Assembly (NCBI GenBank): GCA_036379395.1
Contig: DASVGR010000107.1
Coordinates: forward strand, 1 to 19,794
Length of the DNA: 19,794 nt
Source: Oleiagrimonas sp036379395
Lineage (GTDB): Bacteria; Pseudomonadota; Gammaproteobacteria; Xanthomonadales; Rhodanobacteraceae
Direction of reading: 5' to 3'
Below, in pieces: positions 1 through 6,573 of the stretch. How positions within the stretch are numbered: position 1 is the stretch's first letter; each line of letters opens with the position of its first letter. Made by a program: the position numbers and the translations under genes. The notes under the pieces are model-generated. The model ran no database searches and was not told the DNA's origin. It saw only the letters and a list, made by a program, of their open reading frames with translations.

Positions 1-75
1 GTAGGAGCGCGTCTGCGCGCGATGGCGTGGTGATGGTTTGAGGCAAGAGATCTTCGCCCGCGGGCGGGCTCCTAC
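1..75. repeat. REP pair (BIME-like), 75-bp unit 1
   Basis: The unit opens with GTAGGAGCGCG and closes with GGCGGGCTCCTAC, so its outer arms are inverted copies of one REP-like palindrome. Each arm has its own inner GC-rich palindrome (CGCGTCTGCGCGCG on the left, CGCCCGCGGGCGGGC on the right). Two more 75-bp units lie at 7879-7953 and 7975-8049, and the middle TTTGAGGCAAG segment is shared with the 7879 copy. It lies 40 bp beyond the stop codon of the tetR gene. The unit begins at base 1, so the element may continue outside the window. Confidence 0.85.
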
Positions 76-115
76 ACAAGCAGGCCCGAATTTTCCGGGG
101 GTTCTGGTTGAGGGC

Positions 116-766
116 TCAGCGCGGAGCGAACGCGCGCAGAAAGGTTTCCACGCCCGCCCGCGCCGTGTCTTCCAATTGCGCGGCGTAGGACTGGTCGCAA
201 TCGGGACAACCCAGCAGGCGACGCATCACCAGACTGCCCTTGACCAGCGCCATGAACTGCACGGCCGCCGTTTCGACATCGTCGATGTCCAGCTTGCCGG
301 CCTCGACCGCCTGCTTGAGCAGGCTGACGACGAGCTTGTTCGTGCGCAGCATGCCTTCTTCCCAGATCAGCGTGCCGTAACGCGGGCGGCCGTCGCGGCA
401 ATCGCTCAGGATGGCGCGAAACATGCCCACGGCCGCCTGGTCGCAGTCAATGCGCACATGCATCAAGGCCACGCGCAGCAGGTTGTCGCGCATGCTGATG
501 TCGGGGTCGAATTCGTAACTGCGTTCGGGCAACAGCTCGCTCACGCGCGAGCGCAACACTTCGCGGAACAGGCGGTCCTTGTCGCCAAAGTGGCTGTAGA
601 CCGTCAGCTTGGACACGCCGGCAGCCGAAGCCACGGCATCCATGCTGGTGCCGTCAAAGCCCTGACGCGTGAACAGGTCGACGGCTGCCGCGAGGATGGC
701 GGCACGCTTTTCCATGTCCTTGGGACGTCCCGGACCGGGAGTTTTGGCGATTGTCACGGTAGCCAC
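116..766 (-). CDS. TetR/AcrR-family transcriptional regulator (AefR-like)
   Basis: This is a predicted one-component DNA-binding repressor of 216 residues, the usual TetR length. The N-terminal helix-turn-helix domain is clear: AAILAAAVDLFTRQGFDGTS (about residues 22-41), then the recognition-helix region GVSKLTVYSHFGDKDRLF (about 50-67). The C-terminal part resembles the AefR-type ligand domain, with a long helical region ending in ETFLRAF. The frame is open to a GTG at 835, but a good minus-strand -10 box (792-797) lies downstream of that codon, so I prefer the GTG at 766, or the GTG at 757. The gene is divergent from the 111-aa gene, and pcm-like/tolC follow beyond that, so control of the neighbour or of tolC-dependent efflux is plausible. 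The target and ligand cannot be read from the sequence. Confidence 0.9.
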   Translation of the reverse strand: MATVTIAKTPGPGRPKDMEKRAAILAAAVDLFTRQGFDGTSMDAVASAAGVSKLTVYSHFGDKDRLFREVLRSRVSELLPERSYEFDPDISMRDNLLRVALMHVRIDCDQAAVGMFRAILSDCRDGRPRYGTLIWEEGMLRTNKLVVSLLKQAVEAGKLDIDDVETAAVQFMALVKGSLVMRRLLGCPDCDQSYAAQLEDTARAGVETFLRAFAPR

Positions 767-796
767 TTCACAAATACCTGAAACCTGATTTATTAT
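767..796 (+). promoter_or_regulatory. Predicted sigma-70-type promoter for the 111-aa gene
   Basis: TTCACA (767-772) and TATTAT (791-796) are separated by 18 bp. Each box differs from consensus at one position. The expected transcript start is about 40 bp before the ATG at 844. The -10 box overlaps the -10 of the divergent tetR promoter by five bases. Confidence 0.5.
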
Positions 797-820
797 ACGC
801 CGCAGTTCATTTATTTGCAG
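792..820 (-). promoter_or_regulatory. Predicted promoter for tetR
   Basis: On the minus strand a perfect TATAAT (complement of 792-797) sits 17 bp from a weak -35, CTGCAA (complement of 815-820). This supports a tetR start at 766 or 757, not at 835. An inverted pair CAAATA (771-776) / TATTTG (812-817) flanks both promoters and is a possible, unproven, autoregulatory operator. Confidence 0.5.
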
Positions 821-843
821 CCCCTGCGCCGCCACTCTAAATC

Positions 844-1179
844 ATGTCCAGCGAGTTTGCCGTACCTCACATCACATTGAGTTCCGCGTACCGTCAAGCC
901 CAGCGGGCCACCGCGGCGTGGCTGGAACTGGACGACGCGGCGCGACCGGCGCGCTTTGCCCTGCCGGCCGTCTGGTCCGCACTGGACGCCGTCGAGCACG
1001 GCCGCTTGGCGCGCTGGCTGGCATGGCAGCACGTGGCGGCCGACACCCAGGGCAACCACCGGTTGGCCGCGCGCATCGAGCGCCTGGACAGCACGCTGGA
1101 CGGCGTCATGTCACGCGCCCTGGGCCAATTGCCCGGCCAGCGCACGAGCCTGCGGCGCCACCTGCGGGCCAGTGCGTGA
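844..1179 (+). CDS. Hypothetical protein, 111 aa
   Basis: I do not recognise this protein. It is 111 residues, rich in Ala, Arg and Leu, with no signal peptide and no membrane segment, and looks mostly alpha-helical and cytoplasmic. The third codon positions are strongly GC-rich, as in the surrounding real genes, and a plausible promoter lies upstream, which argues for a true gene. No clear Shine-Dalgarno sequence precedes the ATG. It is divergent from tetR with only about 75 bp between the start codons and shares promoter sequence with it, so it is the most likely direct target of that regulator. The 161 bp between it and the next gene contain a weak hairpin (1198-1220) without a T-run. Confidence 0.65.
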   Translation: MSSEFAVPHITLSSAYRQAQRATAAWLELDDAARPARFALPAVWSALDAVEHGRLARWLAWQHVAADTQGNHRLAARIERLDSTLDGVMSRALGQLPGQRTSLRRHLRASA

Positions 1180-1276
1180 GTGGCGTGACTGCCGTCATGC
1201 CGGCGTGGTGACTTCCGGCACTTCGCCGAAGGCCGCCGACCCGTCAGCCTATGCCATGGACAAGGCACAGCCGGCG

Positions 1277-1305
1277 TTGCCGTCCCCTCCCCCAGCACCT
1301 ATGCT
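1277..1305 (+). promoter_or_regulatory. Predicted promoter of the pcm-like/tolC unit
   Basis: TTGCCG (1277-1282) and TATGCT (1300-1305) are 17 bp apart, giving an expected transcript start near 1312, about 30 bp before the ATG at 1341. Each box has two mismatches to the sigma-70 consensus, so the call is tentative. Nothing else stands out between 1180 and 1340. Confidence 0.35.
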
Positions 1306-1340
1306 TTTCGGCCTTCCGGCTTGATCCTCGAGTACCCCGC

Positions 1341-2000
1341 ATGACACTGAATTTTGAGCAAGCTCGACGCAACATGATCAACAACCAGGTGCGCCCCTGG
1401 GATGTCGTGGACATGGCCGTGCTGGACGCGCTGGGTCGCGTGCATCGCGAGGATTTCGTCGCCGACCACTTGCGCGAGCAGGCGTTCGTCGACGTGATGC
1501 TGCCGCTGGGCCACGGCGAGGTGATGCTCAAGCCGGTCCTGGAAGGCCGCATCCTGCAGGCATTGGGCTTGGGCAAAGACGATCGCGTGCTGGAAATCGG
1601 CACCGGCTCGGGCTATCTCACCGCTTGCATGGCCACGCTGGCCGGCCACGTCACCAGCATCGACATCCATGCCGACTTCACCGACACCGCGCGCGCCCGC
1701 CTGGCCAGGGCCGGCATCGACAATGTGGCACTGGACACGGCCGACGCCATGCGCGACTTCCAGCCCAACGGCCGCTTCGACGCGGTTGTGGTGACCGGCG
1801 CCGTGCCGGAAATCCCCGCCCACTTCCAGGAGTGGCTCAAGCCCGCGTCCCGCCTGTTCGTCATTGCCGGCCAATCCCCCGTGATGACCGCCTGGTTGAC
1901 CACGACCACCGCGCAAGGCCAACGTCACGAGCAAAGCCTGTTCGAAACCGATTTGCCGTATCTGGTCCACGCCGCGCCGGCTCCCGCGTTCACGCTGTAA
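1341..2000 (+). CDS. Pcm-like (protein-L-isoaspartate O-methyltransferase family) SAM-dependent methyltransferase
   Basis: This 219-aa protein has the Rossmann-type methyltransferase fold of the PCMT family. The SAM-binding motif I, VLEIGTGSGYLTA, lies near residues 80-92, followed by the acidic SAM-ribose residue in VTSIDIH and later motifs FDAVVVTGAVPEIP and LKPASRLFVIAGQ. The start at 1341 gives MTLNFEQARRNMINNQVRP; the frame is open further upstream, but that part does not look like the family. Canonical Pcm enzymes carry a GQTIS-type substrate loop before motif I; here the equivalent place reads GHGEVMLKP. Repair of isoaspartyl residues is therefore uncertain and another substrate is possible. 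It ends 29 bp before tolC on the same strand, suggesting one operon. Confidence 0.85.
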   Translation: MTLNFEQARRNMINNQVRPWDVVDMAVLDALGRVHREDFVADHLREQAFVDVMLPLGHGEVMLKPVLEGRILQALGLGKDDRVLEIGTGSGYLTACMATLAGHVTSIDIHADFTDTARARLARAGIDNVALDTADAMRDFQPNGRFDAVVVTGAVPEIPAHFQEWLKPASRLFVIAGQSPVMTAWLTTTTAQGQRHEQSLFETDLPYLVHAAPAPAFTL

Positions 2001-2029
2001 CGGCCCCGCCCCACAAGGAATTGCAGCCC

Positions 2030-3454
2030 ATGAAACTGTCCTGCCTGAAATTGCTGCCGCTGGCACTGGCTGCCACGCTGGTCGTGACACCCACGTTTGC
2101 ACACGCTGAAGACCTGATGCAGGCCTACCAGCAAGCCCTCGCCAACGATCCGACCCTCGCCGGCCAGTTGGCGCAACGCAACAGCACCAACGAAAACGTG
2201 CCGTTGGCGCGTTCCAACCTGCTGCCGCAGTTGAGCGCCGGCTTGTCACTCAACCAGGAAAACGGCAGCACCACCGTTTCCAATGCCAACGGCAGCATGC
2301 TGCCGGGCGCCACCGTGGGCCACTCGCGCACGCGCAACCTGTCGCTGCAACTGAACCAGACGATCCTCAACTTCAGCGATTACGCCAACCTGTCGGCCGC
2401 CAAGTCGCAACGCGAGGCCGCCAACGCGACCTATCAAGCCGCGCTGCAGGATCTCATCGTGCGCGTCACCACGGCCTACTTCGACGTGCTGACCGCCAAG
2501 GATGCCGTCGATTTCAACCAGGCCAACACCGATTCGCTCAAGCGCCAGTACGACCAGTCGCGCGAACGCTTCAAGGCACAGCTGGTCGCCATCACCGACG
2601 TGCAGGACGCCAAGGCCGCGTACGACTCGGCGCTGGCCGACCTGATCGCCGCCAAGAACAGCCTCAACGACGCGCGCGAGGCGCTGACGCAAATCACCGG
2701 CCACCCGGTCAACAACCTCGAAGTGCTGTCGACGCGGCTGCCGATGACCCCGCCGTCACCGAACAACCTGGGCACCTGGGTCAAGGCGGCCGAAGCCAAC
2801 AACCCGACCCTGCTGGCCAGCCAGTACACCGTCGACGCGGCCGACCATTCGGTCACCGCGGCGCGTGACGCGCGCCTGCCGACCATCGGCGCGACCGTGT
2901 CCTACGGCAAGGGTGCCACGTGGTACCAGAACGGCCCGTACTACAACGCGCCCGGCCACACGTCCATCGGCCTGAGCCTGAACATCCCGCTGTTCACCGG
3001 TGGCGCCATGCACGCGCAGATCAAGCAGGCCATCTACCAGCGCGACTCGGCGCAGGCCTCGCTGACGACGCAAAAGCGCGCCGTGGTGCGCAACACGCGC
3101 AACTACTTCCGTTCGGTCACTTCCGGCATCAGCCAGGTGGAAGCGGCCAAGGCGGCCGTCGTCTCGTCGCAAAGCGCGCTCAAGGCCACGCAGGCCGGGC
3201 TGTCTGTCGGCACCCAGACCATCGTCAACGTGCTGATCGCGCAGGGCAACCTGATGAGCGCCCGCGAACAGTATTCGCAGGCGCGCCATGCGTTCATCCT
3301 CAACAAGCTGTTCCTGAAGGAAGCCGCCGGCGCACTGACCGTGCAGGATCTCAAGCTGGTCAACGCACTGCTGGTGCCGGCCAGCGAAGTGCCAAGCCTG
3401 ACGCCCACCGACGCCAACGGCGACGACACCATGCCGGCCCCGTCCGCCGGCTGA
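2030..3454 (+). CDS. tolC: TolC-family outer membrane efflux channel
   Basis: This 474-aa protein is a predicted outer-membrane trimeric channel that completes tripartite efflux pumps and type I secretion. It starts with a signal peptide (hydrophobic core LLPLALAATLVV, cleavage probably after AHA at about residue 26). Two repeated OEP domains follow: the first begins DLMQAYQQALANDPTL and contains LNQTILNFSDY, the second begins with AEANNPTLLASQYTVDAA and contains LSLNIPLFTGG. The NIPLFTGG and NQTILNFS strands are typical of the TolC barrel. Length is close to E. coli TolC (493 aa). An AAGGA Shine-Dalgarno lies 12 bp before the ATG. No pump or membrane-fusion gene is adjacent, as for general-purpose TolC; it probably serves several inner-membrane partners. 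Confidence 0.95.
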   Translation: MKLSCLKLLPLALAATLVVTPTFAHAEDLMQAYQQALANDPTLAGQLAQRNSTNENVPLARSNLLPQLSAGLSLNQENGSTTVSNANGSMLPGATVGHSRTRNLSLQLNQTILNFSDYANLSAAKSQREAANATYQAALQDLIVRVTTAYFDVLTAKDAVDFNQANTDSLKRQYDQSRERFKAQLVAITDVQDAKAAYDSALADLIAAKNSLNDAREALTQITGHPVNNLEVLSTRLPMTPPSPNNLGTWVKAAEANNPTLLASQYTVDAADHSVTAARDARLPTIGATVSYGKGATWYQNGPYYNAPGHTSIGLSLNIPLFTGGAMHAQIKQAIYQRDSAQASLTTQKRAVVRNTRNYFRSVTSGISQVEAAKAAVVSSQSALKATQAGLSVGTQTIVNVLIAQGNLMSAREQYSQARHAFILNKLFLKEAAGALTVQDLKLVNALLVPASEVPSLTPTDANGDDTMPAPSAG

Positions 3455-3483
3455 TCCGCCAGTCCCGACGCGGCAACGACCGG

Positions 3484-3501
3484 GCCACCGTTCGCGGTGG
3501 C
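3484..3501 (+). terminator. Hairpin at the end of tolC
   Basis: GCCACCG (3484-3490), a TTCG loop and CGGTGGC (3495-3501) form a perfect 7-bp stem exactly between the convergent tolC and waaA stop codons. The downstream plus-strand tract is only moderately T-rich (TCAGTTGTTTG), so termination may be partial. Confidence 0.55.
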
Positions 3502-4782
3502 TCAGTTGTTTGTGGCGTTTGCCTGCAGGGCCTCGTCGACCAGTGCCATCACGCGCGTCACCGCGCCGCGCTCGCGGTCGAACGCGTCCAGCGCCCGCTC
3601 CCCCATGCGCACACGGCGCTTGTCGTCCTCCAGCAAACTCAGCACGGCCGCCCCCAACGCCGCGCCATCCTCGATCCGCAACGCCGCGCCACGCTTGAGC
3701 AGCGTGGCCGTGATGCCCTCAAAATTGAACGTGTGCGGCCCGACCACCACGGGTTTGGCCAGCGCCGCCGGCTCCAGCACGTTGTGTCCGCCGATGTGCG
3801 CCAGACTGCCGCCGACGAAGGCCACGTCGCACGCGGCGTAAAACGTCATCAACTCGCCCATGGCGTCGATCAGGAAGCATTGCGTGTCCGCCCCCGGCAA
3901 GCCGTCGGCCTGGCGCGTGGCCAGACGCAGGCCGGCCGCCGCCACCAGCTGCGCCACCGCCTGGAAGCGTTCGGGATGACGCGGTGCCAGCAGCAGCAAG
4001 GCATCCGGCCGCTGCTCGAGAATGGCGCAATGCGCCGCCAGAGCCGCCTGTTCCTCGCCTTCGTGCGTGCTGGCCGCCATCCACACCGGCCGGCGCACGC
4101 CCCAGCCTTCACGCAACGCCAATCCCCTGGCCACCAATCCGGGCGGTACCGGCATGTCGAACTTGAGGTTGCCGACCACGCTGATGTGCGTGCCGTGGGC
4201 GCCCAGCAACCGGTAGCGCGCCGCGTCCAGACGCGACTGTGCCGCCACGTGGCGCACACAACGCAAGGCGCTTTTCAGCAGCAGCCCGACCGGAATGTAG
4301 CCGCGCAGCGAGCGCCGCGACAATCGTGCGTTGGCAATGATGAGCGGGATGCCGCGACGGCGGCAGCCGGCATACAGGTTGGGCCAGATTTCGGTCTCGA
4401 CGATCACGCCCAGGGCCGGTCGCACCCGGCGCAGGAAACGCCCCACCGCCAGCGGCAGGTCGAACGGCAGATAGACATGAAACACGCGCTCGCCAAACAA
4501 CTGGCGCACGCGCTGCGAGCCGGTCGGCGTACCCGTGGTAACGACCATCGGCCACTGCGGATAACGCGCCATCATGGCGCGGATCAACGGCTCGGCCGCG
4601 TTCACCTCGCCCAGCGACACCGCATGCACCCACAGGCAGCGCTTGAAACCCGGCGCGCGGAAAAACCCGAAGCGCTCAGACCAGCGCCGGTGATACTCGC
4701 CATGGCGCCAACCGCGCACCGCCAGACGCAACAGCAACACCGGCAGCGCCAGGTACAAGACAAAGGTATAGAAAAGGCGCAA
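3502..4782 (-). CDS. waaA: 3-deoxy-D-manno-octulosonic acid (Kdo) transferase
   Basis: This 426-aa enzyme transfers Kdo from CMP-Kdo to lipid IVA at the cytoplasmic face of the inner membrane, the first step of LPS core assembly (GT family 30). An N-terminal hydrophobic anchor (about residues 4-22) precedes the catalytic domain. HAVSLGE (53-59) holds the conserved glutamate equivalent to E. coli Glu60. VETEIWPN (128-135), GNLKFD (204-209), STHEGEE (238-244), APRHPERF (266-273) and FVGGS with GGHNVLEPAA (about 322-340) are all present. The start is a TTG at 4782 preceded by GGGGAG at good spacing; no in-frame ATG fits. Whether it adds one or two Kdo residues cannot be read. It is convergent with tolC and divergent from the acyltransferase gene. 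Confidence 0.96.
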   Translation of the reverse strand: MRLFYTFVLYLALPVLLLRLAVRGWRHGEYHRRWSERFGFFRAPGFKRCLWVHAVSLGEVNAAEPLIRAMMARYPQWPMVVTTGTPTGSQRVRQLFGERVFHVYLPFDLPLAVGRFLRRVRPALGVIVETEIWPNLYAGCRRRGIPLIIANARLSRRSLRGYIPVGLLLKSALRCVRHVAAQSRLDAARYRLLGAHGTHISVVGNLKFDMPVPPGLVARGLALREGWGVRRPVWMAASTHEGEEQAALAAHCAILEQRPDALLLLAPRHPERFQAVAQLVAAAGLRLATRQADGLPGADTQCFLIDAMGELMTFYAACDVAFVGGSLAHIGGHNVLEPAALAKPVVVGPHTFNFEGITATLLKRGAALRIEDGAALGAAVLSLLEDDKRRVRMGERALDAFDRERGAVTRVMALVDEALQANATNN

Positions 4783-4882
4783 GCAAACTCCCCGATGAAG
4801 GCATCACGCGGCAAGTATAGGGAACCCCGGACGACCCGCGGCGGCGCGACACCCGCGCATCACCGCCCCGCGACCCATCGGC

Positions 4883-4888
4883 TACAAT
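4883..4888 (+). promoter_or_regulatory. Predicted -10 box just upstream of the lpxL-type gene
   Basis: TACAAT ends nine bases before the ATG at 4898, so a transcript would have almost no leader. No convincing -35 element is visible at the expected distance. On the minus strand TATACT (complement of 4814-4819) is a similar weak -10 candidate for waaA. The 115-bp gap between the two divergent genes holds nothing else I can identify. Confidence 0.4.
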
Positions 4889-4897
4889 CGCCAGCCC

Positions 4898-5830
4898 ATG
4901 CCCGGCGCTCTCCGACCCCGCTTCCACGCTGCCCTGCTTTCACCACGCCACTGGCCGGCGTGGTGCGGCGCGGGCGTCACCTGGCTGCTGGCGCATCTGC
5001 CGTGGCCGGCATTGCGGGGCATGGGACGTCTGCTGGGCGCCATCACGGTGCGCATCCGCAACGCGCGCCGGCGCATTGCCGCGCGCAACATCGCGCTGTG
5101 TTTTCCCGAGCTGGATGCCGCCGCGCAACGCCGGCTGCTGGACGCGCACATGCGCGACCTGGGCATGATGCTGGCCGAGTTCGCCATCGGCTGGCTGGGC
5201 AGCGACCGTGCCGTCGCGCGTATTCCCGCGCGCATCGAAGGGTTGGAACATCTGGCCGCCGCACGCGCGGCCGGGCGCGGCGTGCTGCTGGTCGGCGGGC
5301 ACTTTTCGCATCTGGAACTGTGCGCGCGGCTGGTGTCGCAGCACATTCGCATCGCCGGCATGTACCGGCGCATGGATTCGGTGGTGTTCGAGTGGCTGGT
5401 GCTGCGCGCGCGGCTGCATTACGCCGACGCCATGTTCGACAAGGATGACATCCGCGGCACGGTCAAATACCTGCGCGCCGGCGGCACGCTGTGGTACGCG
5501 CCCGATCAGGACATGCGCAGCAAGGACAACGTGTTCGTGCCGTTTTTCGGCGTGCCGGCGGCGACCATCACGGCCACGCATCATCTGGCCCGGCTGGGCC
5601 GCGCGGTGGTGATTCCGTTCTTCCATCACCGCGAGCCCGACGGCCGCTACGTGCTGCGTCTGGAAGCGCCGCTGGAACCCTTTCCAACCGATGACGCGCA
5701 GGCCGACACGGCGCGCGTCAACCGGGCCATCGAGGCGATGGTGCGCGAGGCGCCGGCGCAATACCTGTGGGTGCACAAGCGCTTCAAGACGCGCCCGGAA
5801 GGCCAGGACGATCTTTACCGCCGCGACTGA
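4898..5830 (+). CDS. lpxL: Lipid A late acyltransferase (LpxL/HtrB family)
   Basis: This 310-aa inner-membrane enzyme would transfer a secondary fatty acyl chain from acyl-ACP to Kdo2-lipid IVA. It has a hydrophobic N-terminal segment (about residues 22-50), then the conserved acyltransferase core: GGHFSHLEL places His135 and Glu140 in the HX4E catalytic motif. MYRRMDSVVFEWLV, TLWYAPDQDM and VFVPFFGVPA are typical blocks, and the protein ends with the family hallmark QYLWVHKRFKTRPEG. The length matches LpxL/LpxM (about 305-325 aa). LpxL versus LpxM/LpxP, and the acyl chain used, cannot be decided, so the symbol is provisional. It diverges from waaA, whose product makes its substrate. Its 3' end overlaps the convergent glycosyltransferase gene by 16 bp. 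Confidence 0.92.
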   Translation: MPGALRPRFHAALLSPRHWPAWCGAGVTWLLAHLPWPALRGMGRLLGAITVRIRNARRRIAARNIALCFPELDAAAQRRLLDAHMRDLGMMLAEFAIGWLGSDRAVARIPARIEGLEHLAAARAAGRGVLLVGGHFSHLELCARLVSQHIRIAGMYRRMDSVVFEWLVLRARLHYADAMFDKDDIRGTVKYLRAGGTLWYAPDQDMRSKDNVFVPFFGVPAATITATHHLARLGRAVVIPFFHHREPDGRYVLRLEAPLEPFPTDDAQADTARVNRAIEAMVREAPAQYLWVHKRFKTRPEGQDDLYRRD

Positions 5831-6573
5831 CCGCGCCGCGCCTCGAACAACTTGGCGTACTTCAAGAACGCGTAAAACGCATGCACGCGCGCGGCGACAA
5901 AGCCGGCCCAGCCTTCGCGCCAATGCCCGCGCAAAAAGTAGTAGCGCGCAAACGCCACCCACGGATACGCAACCATGCGCCAGCGCAAATGGCGCACGCC
6001 GCGTGCGTCCAGATCGGCCACCTGCAACGTCGAGTAAGTGTTGGCCTTGGCCACGCGCGCGGCGATGTCGCGCTTGTCGTGGTGTTCCAGCATCACGTCC
6101 AGCCGCCGCACCTCGCCCGTGACGGCCACGGTTTCATGCACGATCAGGCCGTTCATGCGCGCACGGCGGCGGTCGAACAGGCGCACGTAATGGTTGTGCC
6201 GGCTGCGCGGCGACTGCCAGCGCCAGAAAATCCACTCGCGCCGCCACAACTCAAAGCCCGCCGCGCGCGGCTCGACCAGCGCCGCCTGCAACCGCGGCAC
6301 GTCGGCGGCCGCCACCGCTTCGTCCGCGTCCAGCAGCAACACCCAGTCGTGCGTGGCCAGATCAATGGCCGCCTGCTTCTGCGCGCTGTAGCCGGCAAAC
6401 GGCTGCGTGAACCCGTGCGCCCCGTGCGCGTGCGCGATGGCTTGTGTCGCGTCCGTGGAGCCCGAATCCAGCACCACGATTTCGTCGGCCCACGCCACGC
6501 TGGCCAGACAGGCTTCCAGCGTGGCCTCGCTGTTGAAGCTGGTCACCACCACCGACAGCGGTTCGCGCGTCAT
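5815..6573 (-). CDS. Family 2 glycosyltransferase, LPS core (WaaE/KdtX-like)
   Basis: This 252-aa protein is a GT-A fold family 2 glycosyltransferase. The N-terminus LSVVVTSFNSEATLEACLAS binds the nucleotide sugar, EIVVLDSGSTDAT (31-43) is the typical second block, and LLLDADE (79-85) holds the metal-binding DXD-type motif. HNHYVRLFDRRRARMNGLIVH is the pattern seen in the WaaE/KdtX group, which adds a glucose- or heptose-linked sugar to the inner core. The C-terminal part is hydrophobic and basic, suiting peripheral membrane attachment. The start at 6573 is chosen because its ATG overlaps the TGA of the upstream ligase gene (ATGA), a sign of translational coupling; longer starts run into that gene. 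The sugar donor is unknown. Confidence 0.9.
   Translation of the reverse strand: MTREPLSVVVTSFNSEATLEACLASVAWADEIVVLDSGSTDATQAIAHAHGAHGFTQPFAGYSAQKQAAIDLATHDWVLLLDADEAVAAADVPRLQAALVEPRAAGFELWRREWIFWRWQSPRSRHNHYVRLFDRRRARMNGLIVHETVAVTGEVRRLDVMLEHHDKRDIAARVAKANTYSTLQVADLDARGVRHLRWRMVAYPWVAFARYYFLRGHWREGWAGFVAARVHAFYAFLKYAKLFEARRGQSRR

Noticed and set aside
76..115. Hairpin CCCG/CGGG downstream of tetR as a terminator
   Set aside because: The stem is only four base pairs and no T-run follows.
767..835. Longer tetR start at GTG 835 (239 aa)
   Set aside because: The extension would cross a perfect TATAAT on its own strand and does not resemble TetR N-termini.
1198..1220. TGCCGG/CCGGCA hairpin after the 111-aa gene as a terminator
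   Set aside because: The 6-bp stem has an 11-nt loop and no T-rich tail; common in GC-rich sequence.
2920..5448. Long plus-strand open frame of about 840 codons across tolC, waaA and the lpxL-type gene
   Set aside because: It overlaps three well-recognised genes in other frames, is rich in Arg, Ala, His and Gln, and lacks any recognisable domain. It arises from GC-rich codon bias.
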